64,000 nucleotides of DNA, from the NCBI RefSeq assembly GCF_011065895.1, contig NZ_JAALCR010000001.1, forward strand, positions 372,001-436,000. Direction: 5' to 3'. The stretch comes from Paludisphaera rhizosphaerae (GTDB taxonomy: Bacteria > Planctomycetota > Planctomycetia > Isosphaerales > Isosphaeraceae). The notes beneath the pieces were generated by a model, which ran no database searches, had not been told where the DNA came from, and saw only the letters and a list, made by a program, of their open reading frames with translations. The position numbers were made by a program, and so were the translations under genes. Each line of letters begins with the position of its first letter. Position 1 is the stretch's first letter. Positions 40,055 through 48,080 of the stretch are shown piece by piece.

Positions 40055-41386
40055 TCAGGACTTCGGCTCAGACTCGACCGGATTGCCTTCGGCCGGAGCA
40101 GGAGCATTTGGATCGGCCGGAGTCGCGGGAGCCTCTTCAAAGGGGTTCGGCAACGCCTTGATTCCCTCCGGAGGGACGTAACCGAAGGGCTTGGACTCCG
40201 GATGGCGGAGAAGATGCGGGGTCGTCGCGCCGATCTCGCGGAGGCAAATCAGCACCCCCGAGGGCGTGGCGAGGAAAAGTCGATCGTCGAGTTTCGCGGG
40301 GAAGTTCAACGTGAATTCGCGAAGGTTCAGCCCAGCGCGCTGATAGGTCGCCGCGGGATCGAGGAGCGTCTTGCCGGAGTCGCGGGCCACGACGATGAGG
40401 TCGTTGTCCTGCGACAGCAGATAGACCTTGGTGGGGCTCACACCCAGCAGGCTCCCCTCGTCCGTGGAGGTCGTCCAGCGGGCGGAACCCGTCTTGTTTT
40501 CAACCAAACTCAGCGCCCCCCCGTCGTTGATCACGAAGATCTCGTCCTGGGCGACGATCGGCCCTTGTGAGATCGGCGCTCCCGTGGGGAACGTCCAGAG
40601 GACCTTGGCCGTGAGGACGTCGACCGCGTAGAGGTCGTGGTCGGCCGAGGGGATCAGCAGCACTCGCGTGTCATGCGAAGCCAACTCCTTGCCGATGGGG
40701 CCCCCCGTGGGGATCCGGAAGAGGGGTGTCGCCGCGTGGGTGAGGTTGACGTAAGTCTTTCCATCGCTGCTGCCGAAGCAGGCGAGTTGGTCCGAGATCA
40801 GCGGGCGCGTGTGGATGGGGCCGCCCGTAGCGACGTCCCAGGCGATCACCGGCTTCGCCCGAATCCTGTCGGGCCCTTTCGGCTGGGCTTCCTTCAGGTC
40901 ATAGCAACGAACCATGCCGCTCTCAAGGCCGACGAGCAGGTGTTCGTCGTTCGCCGCGGTGCCGCTCGTGGGGAGCACCGAGAGGTTCTCACGCCAGATC
41001 ACCCGGCCAGTGGCCTTATCCATCGCGGACAGAACGTTCGCGCTAGAGGCGAAAACCGCGTACGAGTTCTGGGAAATCGACAGCGCCCTCGTCGACCGTT
41101 CTCCGATCTGGACGGACCAGCGCGGCTTACCGGTCTCCGCCTCATAGACGTGGAGAATCCCTTCGCTCGTCTGGACGAACAAGAGGTCCTGGCCCCGGCT
41201 GATCCGCAGCACCCGCTCGGTGCCGGCCACGGGCGCCATGGTGATCCACTGGCGTTCCAGCCCCAGCCGGGAGAGCGCCGTGCGCGAGGGCAAGGGCGTC
41301 CCCGCAACGGTGGATTGAGCCTGGGTGCTCGTTCCCGCCCAGCACGAGAGCGAGATCGCCCAGACTAGAGCGAGTCGGCGGGTCAT
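40055..41386 (-). CDS. Exported PQQ-like beta-propeller protein
   Basis: 443 residues with a signal peptide (LALVWAISLSCWAGTSTQAQ). WD/PQQ-type blades recur: HVYEAETGKPRWSVQIGE, AMDKATGRVIWRENLSV, YAVDVLTAKVLWTFPTGAPI, LVENKTGSARWTTS. No PQQ-binding residues can be shown. The C-terminus is Pro-rich and acidic, probably disordered. It may be a BamB-like scaffold or an enzyme of unknown type. Confidence 0.85.
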   Translation of the reverse strand: MTRRLALVWAISLSCWAGTSTQAQSTVAGTPLPSRTALSRLGLERQWITMAPVAGTERVLRISRGQDLLFVQTSEGILHVYEAETGKPRWSVQIGERSTRALSISQNSYAVFASSANVLSAMDKATGRVIWRENLSVLPTSGTAANDEHLLVGLESGMVRCYDLKEAQPKGPDRIRAKPVIAWDVATGGPIHTRPLISDQLACFGSSDGKTYVNLTHAATPLFRIPTGGPIGKELASHDTRVLLIPSADHDLYAVDVLTAKVLWTFPTGAPISQGPIVAQDEIFVINDGGALSLVENKTGSARWTTSTDEGSLLGVSPTKVYLLSQDNDLIVVARDSGKTLLDPAATYQRAGLNLREFTLNFPAKLDDRLFLATPSGVLICLREIGATTPHLLRHPESKPFGYVPPEGIKALPNPFEEAPATPADPNAPAPAEGNPVESEPKS

Positions 41387-41586
41387 GGTCGGTTCCTTTC
41401 GGGGCCCGGTTCAGTGCGCGCGTTCGAAGTCGATACAGATGCCTAGCCGACGATCTTCACCTCGTCAACCGGCGCGGCGTCGTGTTCCTGGCGGCTCAAT
41501 GGGAATACTCGGTTGATTCTATCTTTTCCGCCGCGCGGCGGTCCAATCCGACTGACCGCGGCCCCATGTTTTTGTGAGGCCGACCG

Positions 41587-42630
41587 TCAGCTCGAAAGGC
41601 GTCCGTTCGTTCCGGGCTCCTCGTCCGGGTCGACGAACCACCTCCCCTCGGGGCTCTCAACCCCCGACGATTGGATGTCGAGATCTTCGGTTGCAGTCAG
41701 TCCGGGGATGACCGGGGGCGCTGGTTCGGGACGACCCAGACACTCGGGACAGGCCTCTGAGAAGCCCGTGTACGGCTTGGCGCAGCGAGCGCACAGCCCG
41801 GCCCCTCGGCGGAGAGTCGGCAGCGCGGCGCGGAGACTTGCGCCGTCCTTGGTGTGTCCCAACGCATCCGAGGCCCGGTCGACCAGCCCGACCAGGTCGA
41901 TTTGCAGGCCGCCCGAACGAAGTCGATGATGCACGTAGGTCAGGAACCACTTCGCCAGATCCAGATCAAGCTCGCGCCGGGTCTGTTCGTCGAAGATCGT
42001 CGGCCGCGTTTCGTAGAGTTCCAGCACCCGAGCGGGATCGTTGACCTCGCGAGCGGCCTGAAGCAGCCCTCGCCAGCGTTCGGCGGCCTTGTTCCGGGCC
42101 GTGGTGGTCTCATCAACCATCCTGGCGAGTTGGGGACTGTCGCCGTCCTCAGCCTGGAGTTCGAGAACCAGTTGGTCGGCCGCCTCCCAGTCCTCGGCCG
42201 CCAGCAGGCGACGAACCTCGGCGAAACGATCGGTCGGCGGCCCCGGCGAACTCGGCGGATTCGAGGCGAGCATCGGGGCCGCAGTCATCGCCACGTGGCG
42301 GCCGGCCCCCCCCAACCACGCCTCCAGGAACCTCAACGGCGCGGCCAGCAGCAGCCCAGCGATGCCATGCGCGAGGGCGAGATACGCGGCGTCAAGAATG
42401 GTCGTCCAGCCGTCGCCCCAGCCGACGAGATGTTTGGCCGCCGCCAGCAGTCCGAGCACCCAGGAACCGTGGAAAATCGCGGCTGCGGCCCATTCGAACC
42501 ATTCCGCAGCAGGAAGACGGCGCGAGAAGGAGGCGAAAAAGGGAAGTTCCGTGGGCATCGACGTCGGTTCCGGCTGAGTTCCTGAAGGGGGGCGGATCGG
42601 AGCCTCGCAGTCATTATCACGAACGGACAT
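41587..42630 (-). CDS. Membrane protein with C-terminal zinc-ribbon-like segment
   Basis: 347 residues. Two hydrophobic segments (FEWAAAAIFHGSWVLGLLAA, about 43-65, and ILDAAYLALAHGIAGLLLAA, about 78-98) are followed by helical soluble sequence. CARCAKPYTGFSEACPECLG near residues 285-305 forms CxxC...CxxC. The tail is Pro/Glu-rich. No named family. Confidence 0.7.
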   Translation of the reverse strand: MSVRDNDCEAPIRPPSGTQPEPTSMPTELPFFASFSRRLPAAEWFEWAAAAIFHGSWVLGLLAAAKHLVGWGDGWTTILDAAYLALAHGIAGLLLAAPLRFLEAWLGGAGRHVAMTAAPMLASNPPSSPGPPTDRFAEVRRLLAAEDWEAADQLVLELQAEDGDSPQLARMVDETTTARNKAAERWRGLLQAAREVNDPARVLELYETRPTIFDEQTRRELDLDLAKWFLTYVHHRLRSGGLQIDLVGLVDRASDALGHTKDGASLRAALPTLRRGAGLCARCAKPYTGFSEACPECLGRPEPAPPVIPGLTATEDLDIQSSGVESPEGRWFVDPDEEPGTNGRLSS

Positions 42631-42670
42631 CCCCCGGACCAGTCGCCCAACGACGAATCGCTCAGCAGCG

Positions 42671-42720
42671 CGCGAAGCCGGCCGCGGCGATCATGGCGGA
42701 TCGCCGCGGCCGGCTTCGCG
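42671..42720. terminator. Perfect 22-bp inverted repeat
   Basis: Arms 42,671-42,692 and 42,699-42,720 are exactly complementary around ATGGCG. It lies between two co-directional minus-strand genes, just downstream of the acetyltransferase stop, but lacks a U-tract on either strand. Confidence 0.6.
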
Positions 42721-42742
42721 GGGGAGGTCTTTCGTTCGTCGA

Positions 42743-43273
42743 TCAGCCGCCGAACTGGCGAGCGATCCGGTTGACCACGGCCGGGGGCTGCAGGATCGAC
42801 TCGTCCAGGTGGTAGAGCATCCCGTAAGCGTCCTCGCCGGTATCCGCAAAGTGCTCGCGGATGACCTCGACGGCGCGGAAGCCCATCATCTTATAGAAGA
42901 ACTGGGCGGCGACGTTCGTCTCGCGGAGAAGCAGGGCGATCCGATTGCGCCGCTGGCTGGAGAGCTTGCCGACCAGCTTGGCGATCATCTGGCGTCCCAC
43001 CCCCTGCCGACGGAAGTCCGGATGGGTAGCGAAATCCAGAACGTGAATGCGGTTTCGATGCAGTTCATAGATCATGAACCCGACGATCCGCTCCCCCTGC
43101 TCGGCCACCATGCCGATGCAGTTCCGCTGTCGGAGCACCCGAAGGAACTCCTCCTCGCACCAGGGGTACTCGAAGCTCGCGTGCTCGATCCCCAGGACTT
43201 CAGGCATGTCGCGGCGAATCATCCACCGGACATGGACCCGCGTCTGCGTCGGGGAGGTTGGTATCGTGCTCAT
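42743..43273 (-). CDS. RimI-like GNAT acetyltransferase
   Basis: 176 residues, ATG with AAGGAGG upstream. HASFEYPWCEEEFLRVLRQR, VGFMIYELHRNRIHVLDFATH, PDFRRQGVGRQMIAKLVGKL (motif A, acetyl-CoA pyrophosphate loop RRQGVG) and LRETNVAAQFFYKMMGFRAV mark a RimI-type N-terminal acetylase. RimI acetylates ribosomal protein S18; related enzymes take other substrates, so the exact target is open. The family usually has about 150 residues; the C-terminal 20 are extra. Confidence 0.88.
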   Translation of the reverse strand: MSTIPTSPTQTRVHVRWMIRRDMPEVLGIEHASFEYPWCEEEFLRVLRQRNCIGMVAEQGERIVGFMIYELHRNRIHVLDFATHPDFRRQGVGRQMIAKLVGKLSSQRRNRIALLLRETNVAAQFFYKMMGFRAVEVIREHFADTGEDAYGMLYHLDESILQPPAVVNRIARQFGG

Positions 43274-43707
43274 CGAGCCTCCTTCCATGGATCGGATCGA
43301 TCGAAGACTTGGAGCCGTCCCGGCCCTGGAACAGCCGCGATTTACGCAACAATAGACCAATGAGGACGATTCAAAGAAGTGCAAGTAGGCGGACGCCTGG
43401 ACGACGTCGAGAAGACATGATTCCCCGCGATCGACCCGCTCGCCATCCTTGAGGCGGGCGGATTCTAGCGAACCCCCACCTACCTGCCAAGGTCGCTTAA
43501 GCCCCTGCCAAACCCCGGCCATATGGCCCGAAGAACGACGTGAAACCAGGGCGAGAAGCCGAAGCGAGACCGAATCGCATTCTTGACTATCGGCGCCTCA
43601 GACCCCGCTCATGAGGATTCCGCCGACGAACCTCACAGGAATCCATTCCCTCAAGCCTTTAGGCTAATTAGGCGGGCGGGCGAGACTGCCCTTCGGACGC
43701 TTCCGGC
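43274..43707. other. Intergenic gap
   Basis: 434 bases between two minus-strand genes. Upstream signals for the acetyltransferase must lie here; no clear promoter, repeat or gene is seen. Confidence 0.4.
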
Positions 43708-44637
43708 TTAAAAACGCCCAAAGGAGTAGAGCTTGTTCGCGGCGTCGAAGTCCGCTTCGCCGAGCCCCACGTTGAGCTTGACCCCCTCATAGGCGTACTC
43801 TTCGAGCAGCTCAGGGGTTTCGCCGGTTTTGTTGGGCCAGTCATAGGCTTCGTAGCGGATCGGCAGGCCGAGCGCTTCATCGATGAAGAGCCGAACCTTG
43901 TGAAACATGAACTGCGGCTTCTTTTCGGGGTGAATCGCCTCGATGAGCAGGCAGGGTGAGGAGCCGAGCCGCATCTTGGGATCGAAGAGGACGACGGATT
44001 CCAGCTCGCTCAGCTCGGAGCCCCAGCGGTCGACGACGGTCTGGATCAGGTTGCCGATCCCGGCCTTGGTGACGGGGTGGCGGCAGTTCTCCATCGCGCG
44101 GGCGCCGTTCGGGTCCAGCCGCATCGTGCCGGCGAGGAACTTGGTGAATCCGACGTCGTGCGCCAGGACGTATCCATCGTTCTTGCCTTCGACGTAGATC
44201 GCCTCGCGTCCCTTGTTCGGCTGGTGGAACTTGAAGTAGACGCTCTGAGGCTGGTTCCGCATCTTCATCGACATGACGTTCATGTCCGTCAGCTTGTCGC
44301 CGATGCGTTCCCGCTTGTAGAACGTGCAGGTGTAATCCTTGACCTCGGCGAACCGGGTCTGGCACTCGCGGATGATCCGGACGGCCCGGGCGCAAGGGCT
44401 CTCCGGCGCGATGGAGGCGGCTGCGTCTCCTCTTGGGGCGCTCCGAGAGGCGACGTCGGTGAGCGCGATCTTCGGATCGCCGTCGGACTTCGCCTTGGGG
44501 TCATCGCCCATGGGGCAGGCGGCGGCGAGAGCCACCGAAAGCGCCAGGAAGGCGGCGGTCCTGCGTTTACCGAGCGACCCGACGAGGATGCGTCGCGATC
44601 CCGCTACTGCCGCTCCTCCGGATCGATCTCGATTCAT
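43708..44637 (-). CDS. DUF1571 lipoprotein-like protein
   Basis: 309 residues from the ATG at 44,637. TAAFLALSVALAAACP suggests a lipobox or signal cleavage. The DUF1571 core starts with CQTRFAEVKDYTCTFYKRER, then MKMRNQPQSVYFKFHQPNKG, YVEGKNDGY, and VRLFIDEALGLPIRYEAYDW. The fold resembles the LolA/LolB outer-membrane lipoprotein carriers by description, with no proven role. Common in planctomycetes. Confidence 0.88.
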   Translation of the reverse strand: MNRDRSGGAAVAGSRRILVGSLGKRRTAAFLALSVALAAACPMGDDPKAKSDGDPKIALTDVASRSAPRGDAAASIAPESPCARAVRIIRECQTRFAEVKDYTCTFYKRERIGDKLTDMNVMSMKMRNQPQSVYFKFHQPNKGREAIYVEGKNDGYVLAHDVGFTKFLAGTMRLDPNGARAMENCRHPVTKAGIGNLIQTVVDRWGSELSELESVVLFDPKMRLGSSPCLLIEAIHPEKKPQFMFHKVRLFIDEALGLPIRYEAYDWPNKTGETPELLEEYAYEGVKLNVGLGEADFDAANKLYSFGRF

Positions 44638-44974
44638 CGTCCCGCACCCCTCTGCTCGACGACCTCGATCAGTCCTGCCTCTCAAACCAGCAGTGGACCG
44701 CGCAAACAATGAGCGGCGGCCTTGCAACCGGAGCGCACGCGCTCACGATCAAGCAATACCGCCCTCCGTGCTTCCAGCCCCCCCGACTCTGAATCGGAGT
44801 ATATCACGCAATTCGCGGGCCGATCCGCTGACTCGCGTTTTTCTCGAGATTTCGATAGGATCGCCGGAAATGCAGCCCCGCCTTCGCAGTTATTTTCGGC
44901 GGACTTCGGGGTCGGCATCAAGTGCAACACGCGAACAACGTTGGAAATGATGGTTTGATCGACGGAGGAGCGCG
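44638..44974. other. Divergent intergenic region
   Basis: 337 bases between the DUF1571 gene (minus) and the MBL-fold gene (plus). It contains an extended -10 for the minus strand at 44,798 and GGAGGAGCG before the plus-strand start. No gene seen. Confidence 0.5.
44798..44806 (-). promoter_or_regulatory. Extended -10 promoter (TGnTATACT) of the DUF1571 gene
   Basis: Minus strand TGATATACT lies 161 bases before the start, with a weak -35. The same TGA-plus-T-A-motif occurs before aroB. Confidence 0.5.
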
Positions 44975-45673
44975 GTGGCGATGGAGGATTTCAACATCGA
45001 CGTGGTCGAATCGGCGCCGTACGCCCAGATGAGCTATGTCCTCTGGCGGCCCGATCGCGACGACGCGATCGTCGTGGATCCAGGGTTCGACTCGCGTACG
45101 ATCCTTGATCTGCTCGAACACGAACGGCGGACGCCGGCGGCCATCCTCAACACGCACGGCCACGTCGATCACATCGCGGGCAACGCCGCGCTCAAAGCGG
45201 CCTACCCCGAGGCGCCGCTCATCATTGGGCGAGGCGACGCCTCCATGCTGGCCGATCCCCGCCGCAATCTCAGCCTCCCGTTCGGGCATCCCATCGTGAG
45301 CCCCGAGGCCGATCGACTCGTCGACGAGGGGGATCGTCTGGAACTGGCTGGCTTCTCCCTGCTCGTCCGCGACGTGCCCGGCCACAGCCCCGGCTCGGTG
45401 GTTTTCATCCTCGACGCCGAGGACCCGATCGTGATCCTGGGAGGCGACGTCCTCTTCGCCGGCTCGGTCGGCCGCACCGACTTCGGCGGCGACGCGGCTC
45501 GGGACTTCGAGGTCCTGCTCTCAGGCATCGTCGCCAAGCTTCTCCCACTGGGAGACGAGGCCCGCGTCTACCCCGGCCACGGCGGAGTAACCACCCTCGG
45601 CTCCGAACGTCGGACGAACCCGTTCCTTCGCGATTACCTCGCGCGGACCAAGCCTCAACCCTCGGAATCATGA
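44975..45673 (+). CDS. Metallo-beta-lactamase-fold hydrolase
   Basis: 232 residues from a GTG after GGAGGAG (ATG at 44,981 possible). NTHGHVDHIAGN is the HxHxDH metal motif, VPGHSPGSVVFIL the third His, GGDVLFAGSVGRTDF the bridging Asp, and YPGHGGVTTLG the last His. It is glyoxalase II-like, hydrolysing thioesters or related substrates. Coupled to the metallophosphoesterase gene by ATGA overlap. Confidence 0.9.
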   Translation: MAMEDFNIDVVESAPYAQMSYVLWRPDRDDAIVVDPGFDSRTILDLLEHERRTPAAILNTHGHVDHIAGNAALKAAYPEAPLIIGRGDASMLADPRRNLSLPFGHPIVSPEADRLVDEGDRLELAGFSLLVRDVPGHSPGSVVFILDAEDPIVILGGDVLFAGSVGRTDFGGDAARDFEVLLSGIVAKLLPLGDEARVYPGHGGVTTLGSERRTNPFLRDYLARTKPQPSES

Positions 45674-46380
45674 AGGTCTGGGCCGTTTCGGACCTCCACC
45701 TTTCGTTCGGCCGTCCCGATCGCCGCGAGCGTTTCGCGGACCGATGGCGGAATCACGCCGCGAAGATCGAGGCCGCCTGGCGCGAGTCCATCAGTCGAAC
45801 CGACGTCGTCCTGATCCCAGGCGACGTCTCGTCGGCGCGCAATCACAGGGACCTCCAACCCGACCTCAACTGGCTCGAATCGCTCCCGGGTCTCAAAATC
45901 CTCTCGCCGGGCAACCACGACGGCTGGTGGAACAACCTGGCCAAGATTCGCGCCATGCTTCGCCCCTCGTTGCGAGCCCTCGAAGGCGACGCCTTGAAGG
46001 TCGACGACGTCGTCGTCGCTGGAGCCCGATCGGCCCCCGTCCCCCACCGCGATGACGCGGACGCCCCCGCGACTCGCGCGGCCGTCGACAGGGCCGTCGC
46101 CGGACTCGACGCCGCTCTCAACGACGCGGCGAAGCTTCGCGAAAGCCCGGAACAGCCTTTGATCATGCTTTGGCATTTCCCTCCGTTCGACGCTTACGGT
46201 CGGGCCGGGCCGTGGGTCGAACGGTTGGAGGCGGCCGGCGTCACCCACTGCGTCTACGGGCACCTCCATACTCAGACCCAATGGGCCACTGCCGTTCAGG
46301 GAACGCGCCAGGGCGTTCGCTATCAGTGCGCGGCCGCGGATGCGATCGGCTTTCGGCCAATCCGCGTGCTCGAGATCTGA
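45670..46380 (+). CDS. Calcineurin-like metallophosphoesterase
   Basis: 236 residues. Motifs VSDLHLSF (D-x-H), IPGDVSSARN, SPGNHDGWWNN, LWHFPPFD and CVYGHLHTQ give the two-metal site. Substrate unknown. The start overlaps the MBL-fold stop, so both hydrolases are probably made together. WAVSDLHLSF at the N-terminus is typical of the YpbG/UDP-diacylglucosamine-like branch, but specificity cannot be set by eye. Confidence 0.9.
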   Translation: MKVWAVSDLHLSFGRPDRRERFADRWRNHAAKIEAAWRESISRTDVVLIPGDVSSARNHRDLQPDLNWLESLPGLKILSPGNHDGWWNNLAKIRAMLRPSLRALEGDALKVDDVVVAGARSAPVPHRDDADAPATRAAVDRAVAGLDAALNDAAKLRESPEQPLIMLWHFPPFDAYGRAGPWVERLEAAGVTHCVYGHLHTQTQWATAVQGTRQGVRYQCAAADAIGFRPIRVLEI

Positions 46381-46637
46381 GTGACTACCTGGCTTCCCGT
46401 TTTTACAGGACTGCTCAGGAAGGAGCGCCAACGATCACACTCTTACATCACTCGTCACGGCTCGAGGATCAGACTTGATTTTTTTCGCAAGTGCCGATCC
46501 GCAAACCCATAAGGCGCTACTCGAAGGGCTCGTCTCGAACTTGTGGCGCGCAAGATGCAATAGAGGGAGAGCGAAGTGCGGCCCAACGGGGTCGTCCGAC
46601 CTTATCAGATGCTCAAGATGACATCCGGGAGAGTACC

Positions 46638-46823
46638 ATGCTGGTTCTGAGCAGGAAGCTGGGTGAAAAAATCGTCATCGGCGACAACATCGTGGTGACG
46701 GTGGTCAAGATCGACCGCAACCAGATCCGGATCGGGATTGAAGCTCCTCACGATGTTCCTGTCTACCGTGAGGAAATCGCCCCCGCCCGCCCGGCGCGCC
46801 CGATGGAAGAAATCACCGTCTGA
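46638..46823 (+). CDS. csrA2: Carbon storage regulator CsrA, second copy
   Basis: 61 residues, GGGAGAG upstream. [20 protein letters not shown] continuing to [20 protein letters not shown] and YREEI is the canonical short form. It lacks the long tail of the fliW-linked copy at 31,285. The gene stands alone between a metallophosphoesterase gene and a convergent isomerase gene; no fliW is near. Confidence 0.95.
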   Translation: MLVLSRKLGEKIVIGDNIVVTVVKIDRNQIRIGIEAPHDVPVYREEIAPARPARPMEEITV

Positions 46824-46948
46824 GAGCGCCCGACGATCACGATTCTCCCCTCCCCTCGATTTGACGGGCTCCCCACGGACCGGGACTGACGCCCTTTCCG
46901 TGATCCATCTCCGATGGAATCGAGCCGCTTCGAGGATGCTGCTGTCGG

Positions 46949-47833
46949 TTAAGGCCACACCCGCCGTAGGGACTCGCGCGTCGCCTGGGCTCGCGCCAGG
47001 GGCTCGGACGAGTTGAATGAACGGGATTGCATCAGCGGTTCCGCCGTGACTGGACCGTCGTAGCCGCATTCGGCCATCAGCGTGAGAAGCTGTCGGCTGA
47101 GGCCCTCGACCGATTCGCCCGGCAGCCGACGTTCGACGTCGCGCATCGTCGACCGATCCGGGTTGGCGGGATCCGCCAGATGAACCCAGACCAAGGAATC
47201 GCAGCCCCACCCAAGGGCCGCCGTCGCTGGCTCGCCGGACGCATACAGGTGGTACGCGTCGGCAAGTACGCCCACGTTCGGCAGCGCCTGACGCAGGGCA
47301 TTGAAGGTTCGCAACAACTCCTCGTACGAGGAAGTCAACACAACGCCCTTCCCCGTGCGCTCGGAGCGTGAGCCCAGGATCTCCAGACCGAGCCGGCTCC
47401 CCTCCCTGTTCAGCACTTCGGCGATCCGGGCCAAACGCTCGGTCTGCCAGGCCAGAGATCGTGTGACTTCCGCACGGCAACGGTCGGGATCCGCGAGCGC
47501 ATCATCGCCGATCGGGTCCGACTCATAGCGAACCCAGGTTCCCGTTCGGAGCAGGCCGAGTTCCGCCGCGGCCGCAGCATATCGGGGGAGCTTGGCCAGG
47601 TCGACCTCGAAGGCCTCCGCTTCGTTCTTCCAGTTCATGGGGAGCGTCCATCCGCCCCCGCGCAAACCCAGGGCGTCCATCCTTCGCCGGAGCGAGGGCA
47701 CGTTCGCGCCTGAGTCGACGATATCGCGGACGAGCAGGTCGATCCCCTCGAAGTCCGCCCTGGCGGCGGTCTCGATGGCATCCGCGGCGGTCATGGTCAG
47801 TCCGACGGCCCGAGCGTTCCAGCAAGCGTACAC
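46949..47833 (-). CDS. Sugar phosphate isomerase/epimerase-like (xylose-isomerase-like TIM barrel)
   Basis: 294 residues from a GTG with GGAGAAGAC upstream. TIM-barrel marks are FEGIDLLVRDIVDSG, GLEILGSRSE (metal Glu), VGVLADAYHLYASGE (metal Asp and His), LVWVHLADPAN (metal His) and YDGPVTAEPL (metal Glu). The family includes hydroxypyruvate isomerases and inosose dehydratases; the substrate is undetermined. Stands convergent to csrA2. Confidence 0.85.
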   Translation of the reverse strand: MYACWNARAVGLTMTAADAIETAARADFEGIDLLVRDIVDSGANVPSLRRRMDALGLRGGGWTLPMNWKNEAEAFEVDLAKLPRYAAAAAELGLLRTGTWVRYESDPIGDDALADPDRCRAEVTRSLAWQTERLARIAEVLNREGSRLGLEILGSRSERTGKGVVLTSSYEELLRTFNALRQALPNVGVLADAYHLYASGEPATAALGWGCDSLVWVHLADPANPDRSTMRDVERRLPGESVEGLSRQLLTLMAECGYDGPVTAEPLMQSRSFNSSEPLARAQATRESLRRVWP

Positions 47834-48080
47834 GTCTTCTCCGTCCTTCCCAGTCGACGGCTATTCCTCGGACGTCGGTTCGATCCGTCATAACCATTCG
47901 ATTCGATCAACGTCGTTCCGGCAGTCTCTTGGCGCGAAGCGAGAGAGTCCGGAGAATTTCGAATCGGGCCCGTGCAACGCCGCGCGCACAGGTCGAGGGC
48001 GGGGATTGTCGCATCCCCCACTCATCCGATCCTATCGCCCTCGCGACGGGCTGAGAACGACGAAGTGAGGCGACCTCGGC

